Below, piece by piece: positions 16,078 to 25,699 of a DNA stretch of 64,000 nucleotides. Position 1 is the first letter of the stretch, and every line of letters begins with the position of its first letter. This DNA is from an uncultured Bacilli bacterium. Its GTDB lineage: Bacteria > Bacillota_I > Bacilli_A > RFN20 > CAG-826. The notes under the pieces were generated by a model, which made no database searches, was not told the DNA's origin, and saw only the letters and a program-made list of their open reading frames with translations. A program made the position numbers and the translations under genes. The DNA is taken from NCBI GenBank assembly GCA_934700895.1, contig CAKUXV010000003.1, positions 1 to 64,000 of the forward strand, given 5' to 3'.

Positions 16078-18435
16078 ATGAATAGAAAAAAATTAACACG
16101 CGCTTCCATCCTCTTGCTTTCCGCGGCGACATTGCTTGCTTCTTGCGGGGCGGGTGGAAATGGCAATGACACTGCCTCTTCCTCCACCGGGACAGAGACT
16201 AATTCGACCTCTAGCAGCACTTCGGAACAGCCTAAACTTCCGATTAACAAAGAGATTCTTGCCAAGAAATTCAATGAGATTGTCGAGGCGAAATCCTATC
16301 GTCTTAGCAAAGTCTCGTTGGCGAACGAAGAAGATGAACCTTCGTTTGAAGACACCTATTGCTTCGATTCTTATATCCGTCTCGAAAGCAAAGGGCTAAG
16401 CCACATCCTTCGTCCGAATTTCGAGGATCCATCGAAGACCTCTTCCTATGAATTCGATAACACGGGCAAAACGCTGGAACTGCTTTCCGTCGATTCGAAA
16501 TTGAATGGGGGCGTCTATGCTCCTTTAGCGGATTTGTCGTCGTTCAACCTCCTTTCCGACTATATCGGGGAAGACGGCAAAGGCACCTTCACTAAGGATG
16601 ATTTCTTGATGAACGTCGACGAATACGTGGTCAATGATTTTGGCCTCGTCTATTCGCTCGCTTGCCTTTTGAACCTCAAAGAACGCGCGACTAACGAGCA
16701 ATTCGTCTATGCGACGCTTTCCTTAGAAAATAACGGAGACCTTTCCTTTGTCCTCGTCCGTTCTACTGATGGCTTCACGTTCACGGATTATGCCAAGGGC
16801 ACCTTCTCCGATTTGAATTCCGCTTCCGCGAGCACGGAAGAAGCCTATTTTAAGAACCCCTCTTCCGTGAATATGGTGGAAGAAGCCGCTCTTCCGGCCC
16901 TTCAAAAAGACGCCTATACCTTCACCGCGGAAATCTGGGAACACCAAGATAGCGAAGAATGGGGATATGACGAAGGAACTAACGTCGTCGCCATGGATCT
17001 CGATAAAATCCACCATTCCTTCAGCTACGATGACCATTATTACCAAAAACAAGGAGACGCCTCCTATGAAGTTTCGCTTTCTGGTTCCAACAAAGTCGAA
17101 AGCAAGCCGACAGGACTTGATTGGTCTTCTTACGTTTATTTGAAAGACATCCTGAAGGCCAATAACCTCATGAAGGTGGGCAACGGCCGTTATCGCTATA
17201 TTGGCTCGAATCCCTTCTCCGTGTTCTATGGTTTGACGCTTGCTAAATCTTTAGGTAATCAAGACGTTGAATTCATCGATTTCTCCGTTTCCAACGGGGT
17301 TCTTGCCAACATCGAAGTCAAATTCAACTCTTATGTTGACCCGACGAATTTCTATTCTTCCGATTGGTACGCCGCTCACATCACGGTTCAAGAAGGCGCG
17401 GAGATTGCCATGCCTGCTCCGCTTGCTCCGCTAGAAGACGGGTCTCGTGATGACATTGCCAAAACCCTCTCCTATTTCAAGGGCTCGTTCCAATTGAAAC
17501 TTTACAATGCCAATGACCCCTCTTCCGCGGCCTATCTCACCTATTCCAACGTGGAAGGAAGCCGTTATTTGCTCCGTGAAGAGAAGACCCTGAAACCCGG
17601 CTCCACGACGGAATATTCCTCCAAGCGCATCGGCTATGCCATGAACAAGGAGAACAAACTCGTCCAGTTCCTCTACACGAGCCAAGACGAAGTATTTGCT
17701 TTGTCCGAACCGGAAGAGAAGACCCTCGAAGATGTTCTCAACATGAATCTCTCCCCGGATGTTTTGAAGAAAACCGTGATTGAGTCCGAACCGGCTTATA
17801 ACCTCCGTACCCCGATTTATGATTTGACTTCCTCCATCCAAGGGTTCCAACACCTTGACAACGTCCGTCCGATGACGTTCCACATCTTCTACAAGAATAA
17901 TGTCTCCAAAAAGCCGCTGAGCTACAGCTATCGTTATGAATACAATGACGGCCAATCCAAAGGCGAAGAAATCGGCGAATTCGTGGGACTTGGCGACGAT
18001 GAAATCGAAGTGGACGCCAACCTTGCCGTCAAGGCGAAAGAATTAACGACCTTCACGGCCCCATCCACCTGGGAAATGGAAGAAAACGTCTATCCGACCT
18101 TGCTTTCCTTCTTTGGCGAATCCACGGCCAAACTCATCCCCTACGTCTATGAACCGACCCTCTTTGATGGATGGTATGCCATCACGACCCATATCGTGAG
18201 CAACAAGCCGACCCACGTGATGATCTATCAACCGGATACCTATGTGGACTTCACCGATCCGACCAATTACATGGGCCGTTTCGAAGAAAAGGTCCGTGCG
18301 ATCCCCGGCATTGTCGAAGGCAAAGATTCTAACGGCAAAAGGACCTATTATGTCTTGGAAGATGGGGTCTATACCTTGGGCATCACGATTGGGGCGAACC
18401 CCAAAGTTGGCATCGACCTCTATATCCCGGATTAA
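16078..18435 (+). CDS. Secreted lipoprotein, first of three in tandem (785 aa)
   Basis: The signal peptide ends in the lipobox LLASCGAGG, so Cys near residue 22 should be lipidated and anchor the protein to the outer face of the membrane. A Ser/Thr/Gly-rich linker (about 25-50) follows. The rest repeats a loose pattern in which a short helix-plus-beta unit recurs about three times (for example KLNGGVYAPLADLSSFNLL). This pattern is shared with the next gene, which has the same early KSYRLSK / YTLSYSMEG type region. I recognise no enzyme motif. GAAAGGAATGAAAC supplies the ribosome site. The next gene starts 18 bases after its stop, so the three lipoproteins form an operon. A substrate-binding or surface-display role is likely but unproven. 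Confidence 0.8.
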   Translation: MNRKKLTRASILLLSAATLLASCGAGGNGNDTASSSTGTETNSTSSSTSEQPKLPINKEILAKKFNEIVEAKSYRLSKVSLANEEDEPSFEDTYCFDSYIRLESKGLSHILRPNFEDPSKTSSYEFDNTGKTLELLSVDSKLNGGVYAPLADLSSFNLLSDYIGEDGKGTFTKDDFLMNVDEYVVNDFGLVYSLACLLNLKERATNEQFVYATLSLENNGDLSFVLVRSTDGFTFTDYAKGTFSDLNSASASTEEAYFKNPSSVNMVEEAALPALQKDAYTFTAEIWEHQDSEEWGYDEGTNVVAMDLDKIHHSFSYDDHYYQKQGDASYEVSLSGSNKVESKPTGLDWSSYVYLKDILKANNLMKVGNGRYRYIGSNPFSVFYGLTLAKSLGNQDVEFIDFSVSNGVLANIEVKFNSYVDPTNFYSSDWYAAHITVQEGAEIAMPAPLAPLEDGSRDDIAKTLSYFKGSFQLKLYNANDPSSAAYLTYSNVEGSRYLLREEKTLKPGSTTEYSSKRIGYAMNKENKLVQFLYTSQDEVFALSEPEEKTLEDVLNMNLSPDVLKKTVIESEPAYNLRTPIYDLTSSIQGFQHLDNVRPMTFHIFYKNNVSKKPLSYSYRYEYNDGQSKGEEIGEFVGLGDDEIEVDANLAVKAKELTTFTAPSTWEMEENVYPTLLSFFGESTAKLIPYVYEPTLFDGWYAITTHIVSNKPTHVMIYQPDTYVDFTDPTNYMGRFEEKVRAIPGIVEGKDSNGKRTYYVLEDGVYTLGITIGANPKVGIDLYIPD

Positions 18436-18453
18436 TGAAAGGAATCAGCGACA

Positions 18454-20403
18454 ATGAAAAAAACCAAAACCATCATCCCTCTCATCCTTCCTTTGCTTTT
18501 AGCAGGATGTGGCAATACCAATAAACCCCAAGATTCTTCTTCCTCGGGATCCCATTTCTATGAGGATATGAAGGACCGCGAAAAGGACGCGGAATATATC
18601 TACGACTATTTGATCTACGTGGCTAATCACGGCGATTACACCCTCTCCTATTCGATGGAAGGGGTGGAATGCTTTGACTTGTTCAACAAAGACTACTATT
18701 ACGCCTCCATCCTCCAAAGTGGCGGAATGCTTCTCCCTTATGTTGAAAAAGAAGACGAGGATATCCTTTATCGCTTTGATTTGAATCAAAATAACGTGGA
18801 TATCCTTCTTCCGGAGACCAGCAGCGGAACTTATGTGAGCTCCGTCAACGAAATCAGCTATTTCTCTTTGTTTACGGATAAAACCCAAAGCCGTTATAAC
18901 CTCAAAAGCGGCGCGATTAAAGAAGCGGCGGATGGATCCTTCTATACGGATAATGCGATGGCGAACCTCATTTTCTGCGCCTCCGTTGGCTATATCTCCT
19001 TGGCCCAAAACAATTTAATCCAAGATACGACCTTCTCCATTTTGGAAAATGGCGATCTCGCCTTTACCATCAATGCGCTTAGCATGGATTCCAATGGGGA
19101 CTACCAAGAAGCGGTCATCACCAAAGCCACTTTCTCGAACGTGGATTGTTCCAAACTCGAAGCTGTCGAAGCGTTCCGTTCTTCCTATGCTAGCGGGGAA
19201 TCGTTAAACGAAGACGCGGCGAAGGTTCTTCAAGGAGAAAACCTCTCTGCCCATAACGTGATCTTCCTCCACGAAGGAAATGAAGAACCGGTGGAATATG
19301 CAACTAGCGATGTCGGCATCTCCTCCACTCAACTTAGCGTCCGCAGCCAGGAAAAAGGAAGCGAACAGGTCTACGCCCATTTCTTCGAAAACCAAAATGG
19401 CGCGGCCAAAATCATCGGCATCAACGGCCATAATGAAGTCATCGTGGAAAATAGCGCCGAAGAGGGCAAAGACATCCAATGGAGCGAACTTGGATGGCCG
19501 AAAGACATCTTCTCCGCGAAGGCTTTCCGTAAAATCAAAAACAACACCTATCGTTATCTCGGCTTAGACGCGGAAGGGCTCTTCTATTCCTATTCCTACG
19601 TCAATTTCGAAATGGCGATCAAGACCTTGGACCTTGTCGTGGAAAACGGAACCCTCAAGGAAATGGACGCCACTTTCTATCGTTCGGTCTCCGATTCCGA
19701 TTCCTCCTATTTTTATTACACGGTGAAGACCACCTTTGATTCGAAGGCCAATTTCTCTCGCCCCGTTCCTTATGAAGCCAAAGCTGACGATGCCAATCAA
19801 AAGAAGGTCGAGAATGCGTTCAAATGCTTAAAACAAGGCTCTTCCTACGTGGCTACGATGGAAGACTACGGTTCCCTTGCTTCTAACGTCACCCGCATGA
19901 CTTTGGCGGACAACATCCTTTATTTTGAGGTCTATAACCCCGTGACGACGGAAGTTTCTAAACGCCATGGATTCGTGGAAAAAGACGGCAAGGTCATCCC
20001 TTTCAACGTCAGCCGTGATGCGACGTCGAATCGCTTGGTTGCTGTCACTAGCGGCAAATGCATCGAAGGCGATACTTTGGATAACCATATTGGTTTCTCG
20101 GCATCTCCTTTGATTTTCGACATCAATTCCAAAAACCAAATCGTTCCGAAGCCGGAAGTCCTTTCCGTCGCGGATACCCTCATCACGGGGGAAGGCGGAA
20201 CCTATATGATTCCGAGCACCCTCACAATGCAACTTGACGAAAATTCGCGCGTGCTTAATATCAATTATCGATATGAAGCCCCCTCCGAATACGGACAAGG
20301 ATACGTGACTGGCTATGACCAAATCAGCTTCAAGGATTATGGCACGGCCTCCCTTGCCCCGAATTTGACGCTTTCGATCAACGGGCTAACGCCTATGGAG
20401 TAA
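18454..20403 (+). CDS. Secreted lipoprotein, second of three in tandem (649 aa)
   Basis: The signal peptide ends LLLAGCGN with lipidated Cys near residue 19, followed by a short Ser-rich linker. The body resembles the preceding lipoprotein in architecture and local phrases: both have NLLSDY/FSLFTD-type segments after a domain of about 130 residues, RYRYIG / TYRYLG near the middle, and a closing block of beta-rich sequence. No catalytic motif is visible. The ATG at 18454 follows GAAAGGAATCAGCGACA. Only 6 bases separate its stop from the next start, consistent with co-translation. Divergence after an old duplication is the simplest explanation; the ligand is unknown. Confidence 0.8.
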   Translation: MKKTKTIIPLILPLLLAGCGNTNKPQDSSSSGSHFYEDMKDREKDAEYIYDYLIYVANHGDYTLSYSMEGVECFDLFNKDYYYASILQSGGMLLPYVEKEDEDILYRFDLNQNNVDILLPETSSGTYVSSVNEISYFSLFTDKTQSRYNLKSGAIKEAADGSFYTDNAMANLIFCASVGYISLAQNNLIQDTTFSILENGDLAFTINALSMDSNGDYQEAVITKATFSNVDCSKLEAVEAFRSSYASGESLNEDAAKVLQGENLSAHNVIFLHEGNEEPVEYATSDVGISSTQLSVRSQEKGSEQVYAHFFENQNGAAKIIGINGHNEVIVENSAEEGKDIQWSELGWPKDIFSAKAFRKIKNNTYRYLGLDAEGLFYSYSYVNFEMAIKTLDLVVENGTLKEMDATFYRSVSDSDSSYFYYTVKTTFDSKANFSRPVPYEAKADDANQKKVENAFKCLKQGSSYVATMEDYGSLASNVTRMTLADNILYFEVYNPVTTEVSKRHGFVEKDGKVIPFNVSRDATSNRLVAVTSGKCIEGDTLDNHIGFSASPLIFDINSKNQIVPKPEVLSVADTLITGEGGTYMIPSTLTMQLDENSRVLNINYRYEAPSEYGQGYVTGYDQISFKDYGTASLAPNLTLSINGLTPME

Positions 20404-20409
20404 TGAAAA

Positions 20410-22119
20410 ATGAATAAAAAACCATCCCTTTTGCTGCTTTCCTCCCTTTTGCTCCTTGCTGGATGCACGGGCGGAAACCCCTCTTCAAGCGAAACCAAAC
20501 CGAATCCTTCTACTAGCGATTCTGCCTCTTCGGCTTCTTCCTCTGCCTCCTCTACCTCCCCCTCGACGGAGACTTCGACGAGTTCGAGTGTGGAACTAAC
20601 CGCAGAAGAACGCTTCAAGGCCAATTTCGAAATGTACAAGAAGTCCACTTTGGCCAATGAGCCTTTGGCGAATTTTGCCTCCTACCAAGAGGGAGAAAAT
20701 ACCTTCAAGGCTTATTTCTACGACGACCAAGTCGTTCAGTATAACCCGGGCGACATCAAACTCGTTCGTTCCATCGAAGGAAATTCCTTCTTTGAATTCC
20801 GCTTCGCCGGAGACGAGCTCGTTGATTTTGCCAAAACCGAGATGAGCGATACGACGAAGAAAGAATTCCAACAAAAAACCTCTCTTCTTTTGGTCAATAA
20901 TGTCTATGGCTTAAGCGCGAACCTTGGTGTCCTCGAAGCCTTTGCTAAAGGCGGAGAAGGCAAAACCTATGCCTATGAAAACGATGTCTTCACGTTGACG
21001 GAAAAAGTCACGGAAGAAGGGATCATCGTAGAAAAGAAATTCGAAGCGACGATTCACAATCTTTCGATCGTGAAGCTCGTTTCCACGACCTCGACTTTTG
21101 CTAACGAAGCGGATACGACCCCGACCTCGACTTCCTCCTCGACCTATGAGTGGAAAATAGAAGGGATTAAGGCCGAAAACCCCAACGCCGTTTTGGAAGC
21201 CAATTATTGCTTCAAGGATATCCAAGCGACTCTTGTCAGCGAAGACGGCCATTATTTTGTTGGCAATTCCTATGCGGTGAAGTTTGCTTCTGAAAAGAAC
21301 CCCAAAGCCACGACGCTTGTGGATCCGATCATCCCGACGATCGAAGAAGATAACGAATACGTTCAATATAACGCGCGCACAAATCAATTTAAGATTCTAA
21401 AAGCCGGCGAAGTGTATATCTCCTTCCTCTCCTCGGCGGGTGCTTCCGGAATCCTTCACCTCGTGACGGAAGATAAACCCATTAGCGGCATCAGCCTCAA
21501 CCAAGAAGATAAAGAAGTGGTCGCGGGATCTAGCGTTTCCCTCTCCGCCTCGATTCTCCCCGCCACGGCGAAAAATCTTTATACCGCGGAAATCACTTCC
21601 GGTTCCGATTTTGCTACCCTTACGGGCAATGCGACGGATGGATATACCCTCCAAGTCAAAGAAGACGCGACCGCAGGCAGCAAAATTGTGGTGACCTTCA
21701 CCTCAACTCAAAATAAGGCTGATGGCAGCAAAGCCGTTGCGAGCAACACCTTCACCGTCAAAGCCAAATCGACGGAAGGGACCACGTTAAATTTGAAGGG
21801 AACGTGGGAGGATGACGGTTATCCTGCTTCGAGCATTGTCTTTAAAGAAGATAAGACGGGAACGGTCGAATACCAATCCTGGGGCAGCCCTTATTATTTC
21901 AAATTCACTTGGAACAACGCGACGGAAGCCTCTTTGGCCGATGAAGGCAGCTTCATCGAAATCGACGAAGAGGGAAACGAAGTGGATTCGTCTACCTTTG
22001 TTTTAACTACTTTCAAACTCATGGATAGCCAAGTGGTGCTACAATTTGAATTTGAAGATCCAATAACCTTCACAAAAACTGTGCAAATTGTCAATCTTGA
22101 TGGTGGCACCATCTATTAA
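20410..22119 (+). CDS. Secreted lipoprotein with Ser/Thr stalk and Big_2 Ig-like domain (569 aa)
   Basis: The lipobox is LLLAGCTGG. A low-complexity Ser/Thr/Ala stalk of about 45 residues then lifts the protein off the membrane. Residues about 60-340 are unrecognised. Residues about 355-455 form a bacterial Ig-like (Big_2) domain: ISGISLNQEDKEVVAGSSVS followed by LSASILPATAKN. The C-terminal roughly 110 residues (from LNLKGTWEDDGYPAS) look like a small beta-sandwich or lipocalin-like domain. It is the last gene of the lipoprotein operon and is followed by a terminator. Big_2 domains usually serve as spacers or adhesion modules. Confidence 0.82.
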   Translation: MNKKPSLLLLSSLLLLAGCTGGNPSSSETKPNPSTSDSASSASSSASSTSPSTETSTSSSVELTAEERFKANFEMYKKSTLANEPLANFASYQEGENTFKAYFYDDQVVQYNPGDIKLVRSIEGNSFFEFRFAGDELVDFAKTEMSDTTKKEFQQKTSLLLVNNVYGLSANLGVLEAFAKGGEGKTYAYENDVFTLTEKVTEEGIIVEKKFEATIHNLSIVKLVSTTSTFANEADTTPTSTSSSTYEWKIEGIKAENPNAVLEANYCFKDIQATLVSEDGHYFVGNSYAVKFASEKNPKATTLVDPIIPTIEEDNEYVQYNARTNQFKILKAGEVYISFLSSAGASGILHLVTEDKPISGISLNQEDKEVVAGSSVSLSASILPATAKNLYTAEITSGSDFATLTGNATDGYTLQVKEDATAGSKIVVTFTSTQNKADGSKAVASNTFTVKAKSTEGTTLNLKGTWEDDGYPASSIVFKEDKTGTVEYQSWGSPYYFKFTWNNATEASLADEGSFIEIDEEGNEVDSSTFVLTTFKLMDSQVVLQFEFEDPITFTKTVQIVNLDGGTIY

Positions 22120-22140
22120 TTGATGCGCTCTTTAGCGGAG

Positions 22141-22166
22141 AGGTGGCGGGATTCCGTCACCTTTTT
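22141..22166 (+). terminator. Terminator of the lipoprotein operon
   Basis: AGGTGGCGG pairs with CCGTCACCT around GATT, followed by TTTTTC. Confidence 0.75.
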
Positions 22167-22450
22167 CATTTCCATTAATTGCACCTTTTTGCACTTATTC
22201 CGTCCAAAGAAGGAAATTCTAAACCGAGAGGGTTTTGCTTCTTGGATTTTATTCCAAAGTTTCAACCCAAGACCCCCATGACTCATGATACAAAAAGTCT
22301 GTTTTTCCACACCTAAGCCTATCTGGTTGTTTTTGGCTTGCCGTGTGACAAATTCGTTCTGTGAAAAAGGGTGAAAAGCCTAATAATGTAACAAAAACAT
22401 TGAATAGTGTTTTGAAAGTAGGTTTAAGGGACGCAGAAAAGCCCTGTAAA
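22167..22450. other. Non-coding gap before the beta-helix gene
   Basis: About 280 bases hold no gene that I can support. The right end contains promoter-like elements (TTTAAG at 22423-22428, an 18-nt spacer, TAAAAT at 22447-22452) that run into the cre box. Confidence 0.4.
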
Positions 22451-22466
22451 ATGTAACCGCTTACAA
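22451..22466. promoter_or_regulatory. cre box (CcpA-type catabolite repression site)
   Basis: ATGTAACCGCTTACAA matches the cre consensus WTGNAANCGNWWNCAW at every position. It overlaps the -10 of the presumed promoter, where binding by CcpA or another LacI-family repressor would block transcription of the downstream secreted protein. Confidence 0.7.
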
Positions 22467-22509
22467 AGATAGAAATCTTTTTACTTAAGAGAAAGGAGTG
22501 ATGATTTCT

Positions 22510-24555
22510 ATGAAGAAAAAACAAAATCTTTTGTTAGTCGGAGGCGCAGGCCTTTCCCTTCTTCTTGCTGGTGTTAGCGTGGTTTTAAGCGGGCAAGGCA
22601 ATAGCAGCCTTCTCGGCGAAGGGGCTTATCCGAGTGCGAAAGCCATGGCCATCACGTTCACCGCGGACGATTTTAAAGCCGGAGCCAAAACCATCACCAA
22701 AAACGGCAATCCCTTTAGCGTGACGGGAGACGTAACCGTCGCTGGAGACGTGATTACCTTTAAACAAGGCGCGAGCTTAACACGCGCTGTCATGGGCGAA
22801 GCCGCGGCTTCCACGAATGGCTATCGAGGTGCGAACGGCGGCTCCCTTTTCTATGAAATGGAGATCGATGGCTTAACGGTGGCTAAGCCGAGCCAAAAAG
22901 TCGTCCATGCAGGAAGCACCCGCACCTGGTTTGAAGTCATCAACAATCGTGGGGACGGCGCGGGACGCGGACTTTATAGCACCGCAGAAGAAGCGGATAA
23001 AGTCGGTTATGAAAACCTCCATCACGTTTGGACCAATAACCGGGATAACGATGATCCGAGTTCGTTCTGGATTGAAACGAATAACCCAACGTTGACTTCT
23101 GAAGAAGGAACGTTCTCCTTCAAGAGTATCACCTATAAATACGCCTGCACGGCCGTAGATAACGAATATTCGAAGATTATGGCCAATGCGAAACGGGATG
23201 GGTTCCGCTTCACGGACAAAGAAGGCAACACCTTGCCGGCTCTCTCTCCCATTGGATCCAAACTCGAATTCAAAGTCGAACTCGACCCGTTCTTTGCGAA
23301 ACAATATGACTACACCGTCACGGTCTCTAGCGACCGCGCGGAAGCGGGCCGCAAGACCTTAACCGCGGATGCAACTGGTGTTTATTCCATCACGGTTGCC
23401 AAACAATATGACACCAGCGTGAAGGAATCGGATTACACTTATATTCATCTTAACGCGACCGAAAAGGCTGGCACAGAAATCAAGACGGAAGCCGACCTCA
23501 AGGCGATGAAGGCGGATGGCGTTTATTACCTCGCTAACGACATTATGCTGACTTCAGAGGACCCGCTTGAACTTGCAGCGTTCTCTGGCGTTCTCAATGG
23601 AAAAGGGCATCGCATCTATACAAGGAAAGGTGTCCGCACTGGTTGGGGCGATATCCGGAAAGGCTTATTGTTCCACGAATTGACTGGCGGCATTGTTAAA
23701 AACCTGGAATTGGAATTCTGCACGAACTGGGTGCATCAGTCGGTTTCCGGAATCGCCGGAACCATGAATGGTGGCCTCGTCGAGGATGTAACCATTCGCG
23801 AAGTGTTCGGATGTTTCTCGTATGGCCCGGCTGCAGCGGTTGCTTGCGTCATGAACGATGGCATCATTCGCAATAGCGACATTTATTTCGCGTCAGAAAC
23901 ATTCGACTCCCAAACGATAGATGGTAAAAACTATACGCCGATGGCGGTAATCGCCGGGGATGTCTATGGCGGAAACATCGAAAACATTACGGTTCGCTTG
24001 CCGGCGCCCGTTGACGCAAGCAGGCTTAACTTGGTTCGTAACGGCGCAGACAAGGTGAAAAAATGCAGAATCGTTAAAGACGAAAAGAAACTGTATGATT
24101 CCGCATTGGCTTCCCCTGTGGCGACGGAACAGACCTTCGCCGGATTGCCCGTCACAAAAATGGATGTTTCCAATGGTGGTGGAGGATCCTTGTTACGTAG
24201 CGATATCTTGGATTTCAAAGATGGAGCAACGTCTCTTTCCTTCTATTGCTGCGCTGAAAATTACCTTTATGACGGAACAGAGAATCGGGATACCTTCCCC
24301 ATAAGTAGCAAAAGTACATTTGTTCTTCAGTCAACAAGTGGCCGCGTTATTTGGAATTACTTTGAAATTAGAAAAATCGAAGGCAAGCCCTTCATTCGAT
24401 CCGTGCCACTCTTGAATAATGTCAATACCAGTGGTCTTACCTACGCGGAAGCAACGCAGACCTCTCTGACTGAAGATGATCGATTCGGGTATTTCTACGA
24501 TTGGGCAGGTGGCTCGACAGTTACGATGTACGCTACCCCGGTTTATTGCCACTAA
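22510..24555 (+). CDS. Secreted beta-helix protein, paralogue of the 34,261 gene
   Basis: The start ATG at 22510 gives a clean signal peptide (MKKKQNLLLVGGAGLSLLLA) with no lipobox Cys, so it is secreted or N-terminally anchored. AAAGGAG is upstream; GTG or ATG starts at 22498/22501 would add only four or three residues. Residues about 35-230 look like a carbohydrate-binding or lectin-like beta-sandwich (AITFTADDFKAGAKTITKNG). From about residue 322 to the end it is closely similar to the lipoprotein at 34,261: DLKAMKADGVYYLANDI, FSGVLNGKGHRIY, then short repeats with NLELEF, NVTIR and NIEN typical of a right-handed beta-helix. It ends in TPVYCH, as its paralogue ends in TPIYCH. Catabolite control through the cre box is likely. 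Glycan binding or cleavage is inferred. Confidence 0.8.
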   Translation: MKKKQNLLLVGGAGLSLLLAGVSVVLSGQGNSSLLGEGAYPSAKAMAITFTADDFKAGAKTITKNGNPFSVTGDVTVAGDVITFKQGASLTRAVMGEAAASTNGYRGANGGSLFYEMEIDGLTVAKPSQKVVHAGSTRTWFEVINNRGDGAGRGLYSTAEEADKVGYENLHHVWTNNRDNDDPSSFWIETNNPTLTSEEGTFSFKSITYKYACTAVDNEYSKIMANAKRDGFRFTDKEGNTLPALSPIGSKLEFKVELDPFFAKQYDYTVTVSSDRAEAGRKTLTADATGVYSITVAKQYDTSVKESDYTYIHLNATEKAGTEIKTEADLKAMKADGVYYLANDIMLTSEDPLELAAFSGVLNGKGHRIYTRKGVRTGWGDIRKGLLFHELTGGIVKNLELEFCTNWVHQSVSGIAGTMNGGLVEDVTIREVFGCFSYGPAAAVACVMNDGIIRNSDIYFASETFDSQTIDGKNYTPMAVIAGDVYGGNIENITVRLPAPVDASRLNLVRNGADKVKKCRIVKDEKKLYDSALASPVATEQTFAGLPVTKMDVSNGGGGSLLRSDILDFKDGATSLSFYCCAENYLYDGTENRDTFPISSKSTFVLQSTSGRVIWNYFEIRKIEGKPFIRSVPLLNNVNTSGLTYAEATQTSLTEDDRFGYFYDWAGGSTVTMYATPVYCH

Positions 24556-24632
24556 CTTAGCAAAATCCGGCGTCTCCCCAAAAAGAAGATGCCGAAAATT
24601 TGTTCGTCTTAGAGCATTCTTCAAACGACAAC

Positions 24633-24675
24633 AAAAGGGTCGCCCCAACCTTACCGGTTGACGGACGGCCCTTTT
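24633..24675. terminator. Bidirectional terminator between convergent genes
   Basis: AAAAGGG (24633-24639) pairs with CCCTTTT (24669-24675), with extra inner pairs. Each strand has a T-run, serving the beta-helix gene and the convergent AraC gene, whose stop lies within the stem-loop. Confidence 0.7.
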
Positions 24676-25529
24676 CCATTAAGGAAGTTCGTTCCTTTTA
24701 GTTTTCGATATTCCCCCGGGGTTAATTGGAAGAGCTTTTTGAAATCGATGCTAAATTGGGATAAGTGGGAGAAGCCGATAGTGGAGGCAATCTCTGCCGT
24801 CGACATCGAGGTTTTTAAGAGAAGACTCGCCGCATAATTGAGCTTCTTGGTTAATAGATATTCATGGGGTGTAATCTTAAAATATTTTTGAAACAGACGA
24901 TTTAATTGGACGCGGGAATAATGGAGTTCGGTGCAGAGATCGCTGACGGTATAGGTTAAGAATTCCTCTTTGGAGCTTAAGGCCAGCACCTTGGTTTCAA
25001 AGGGAGATAAATCCTCGGGAACGTGGATGCATTGGACGAACGCCTGTTGGAGGATAAGAAGGAAGGAGGCGAGAAGAAGCTCGTCCGTTTGCTTAGAATA
25101 GCCTAAATCCAGGTTGGCTTTATGAACGAGGGATTCCACGCTTAAAATCACGGACGCGTTCATTTGAAAACAGTGATCGCTGTGGCGGAGAATGGATTCC
25201 ATGTCTGGAGATAGAACGGAGAGGAGTTCCCTTAATTTCGTTTCCCGAATGATGATATTGATGTAACGTGGTTTTTCACTCCCGGCTTTGATTAACCGAT
25301 GCACATCCCCGGGACCGGCAAAGAAAACGGTTCCTGCTGGGCAAAGGTAACTTTTTCCGTTCAGTTGATTTTCAATCGCCCCATTGGTCATTAAAGTGAA
25401 TTCCCAGATGTCTTTATGGCCATGGAGGATCGGGTAATCAAAGGTATTGATGTGATAGGTAAACGATAAGGACTCCGCGGCTTCGCGGGATTCGAATGGG
25501 ATAGGGTCGTTGAAGCTAGTTAGAATCAT
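24651..25529 (-). CDS. AraC-family transcriptional activator with cupin sensor
   Basis: The N-terminal half is an AraC-type cupin (HINTFDYPILHGHKDIWEFT, then CPAGTVFFAGPGDVHRL), which usually binds a sugar. The C-terminal 100 residues are the two helix-turn-helix motifs. The first is at YTVSDLCTELHYSRVQLNRL. The second is at STAEIASTIGFSHLSQFS, followed by FKKLFQLTPGEYRKLK, the hallmark end of the family. The start is taken as the ATG at 25529; an in-frame TTG ten codons upstream is less likely. It is divergent from the GH130 gene and convergent with the beta-helix gene, so it probably controls one or both in response to an oligosaccharide. Confidence 0.88.
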   Translation of the reverse strand: MILTSFNDPIPFESREAAESLSFTYHINTFDYPILHGHKDIWEFTLMTNGAIENQLNGKSYLCPAGTVFFAGPGDVHRLIKAGSEKPRYINIIIRETKLRELLSVLSPDMESILRHSDHCFQMNASVILSVESLVHKANLDLGYSKQTDELLLASFLLILQQAFVQCIHVPEDLSPFETKVLALSSKEEFLTYTVSDLCTELHYSRVQLNRLFQKYFKITPHEYLLTKKLNYAASLLLKTSMSTAEIASTIGFSHLSQFSIDFKKLFQLTPGEYRKLKGTNFLNGKGPSVNR

Positions 25530-25647
25530 AAACAATCTTCGGGTTTGTGACAAAATCAAACACTTTTTTTAAAATATAGCACATAAATGACACAAAACTA
25601 TATAAAAAGGTTAAAAAGAAGGGCTTCGCTTTCCAAAGGGCTCATGG

Positions 25648-25667
25648 GATAATGTAAGCGCTTAGAT
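25648..25667 (+). promoter_or_regulatory. Promoter -10 with overlapping cre-like operator of the GH130 operon
   Basis: GATAAT at 25648-25653 may be the -10. ATGTAAGCGCTTAGAT at 25652-25667 contains the palindrome TAAGCGCTTA and fits the cre consensus except for one base (G for C near the end). A LacI/CcpA-type repressor is expected here. Confidence 0.6.
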
Positions 25668-25699
25668 TCAATGCGGTCTTTCCGCGTTGGGAGGAATAA

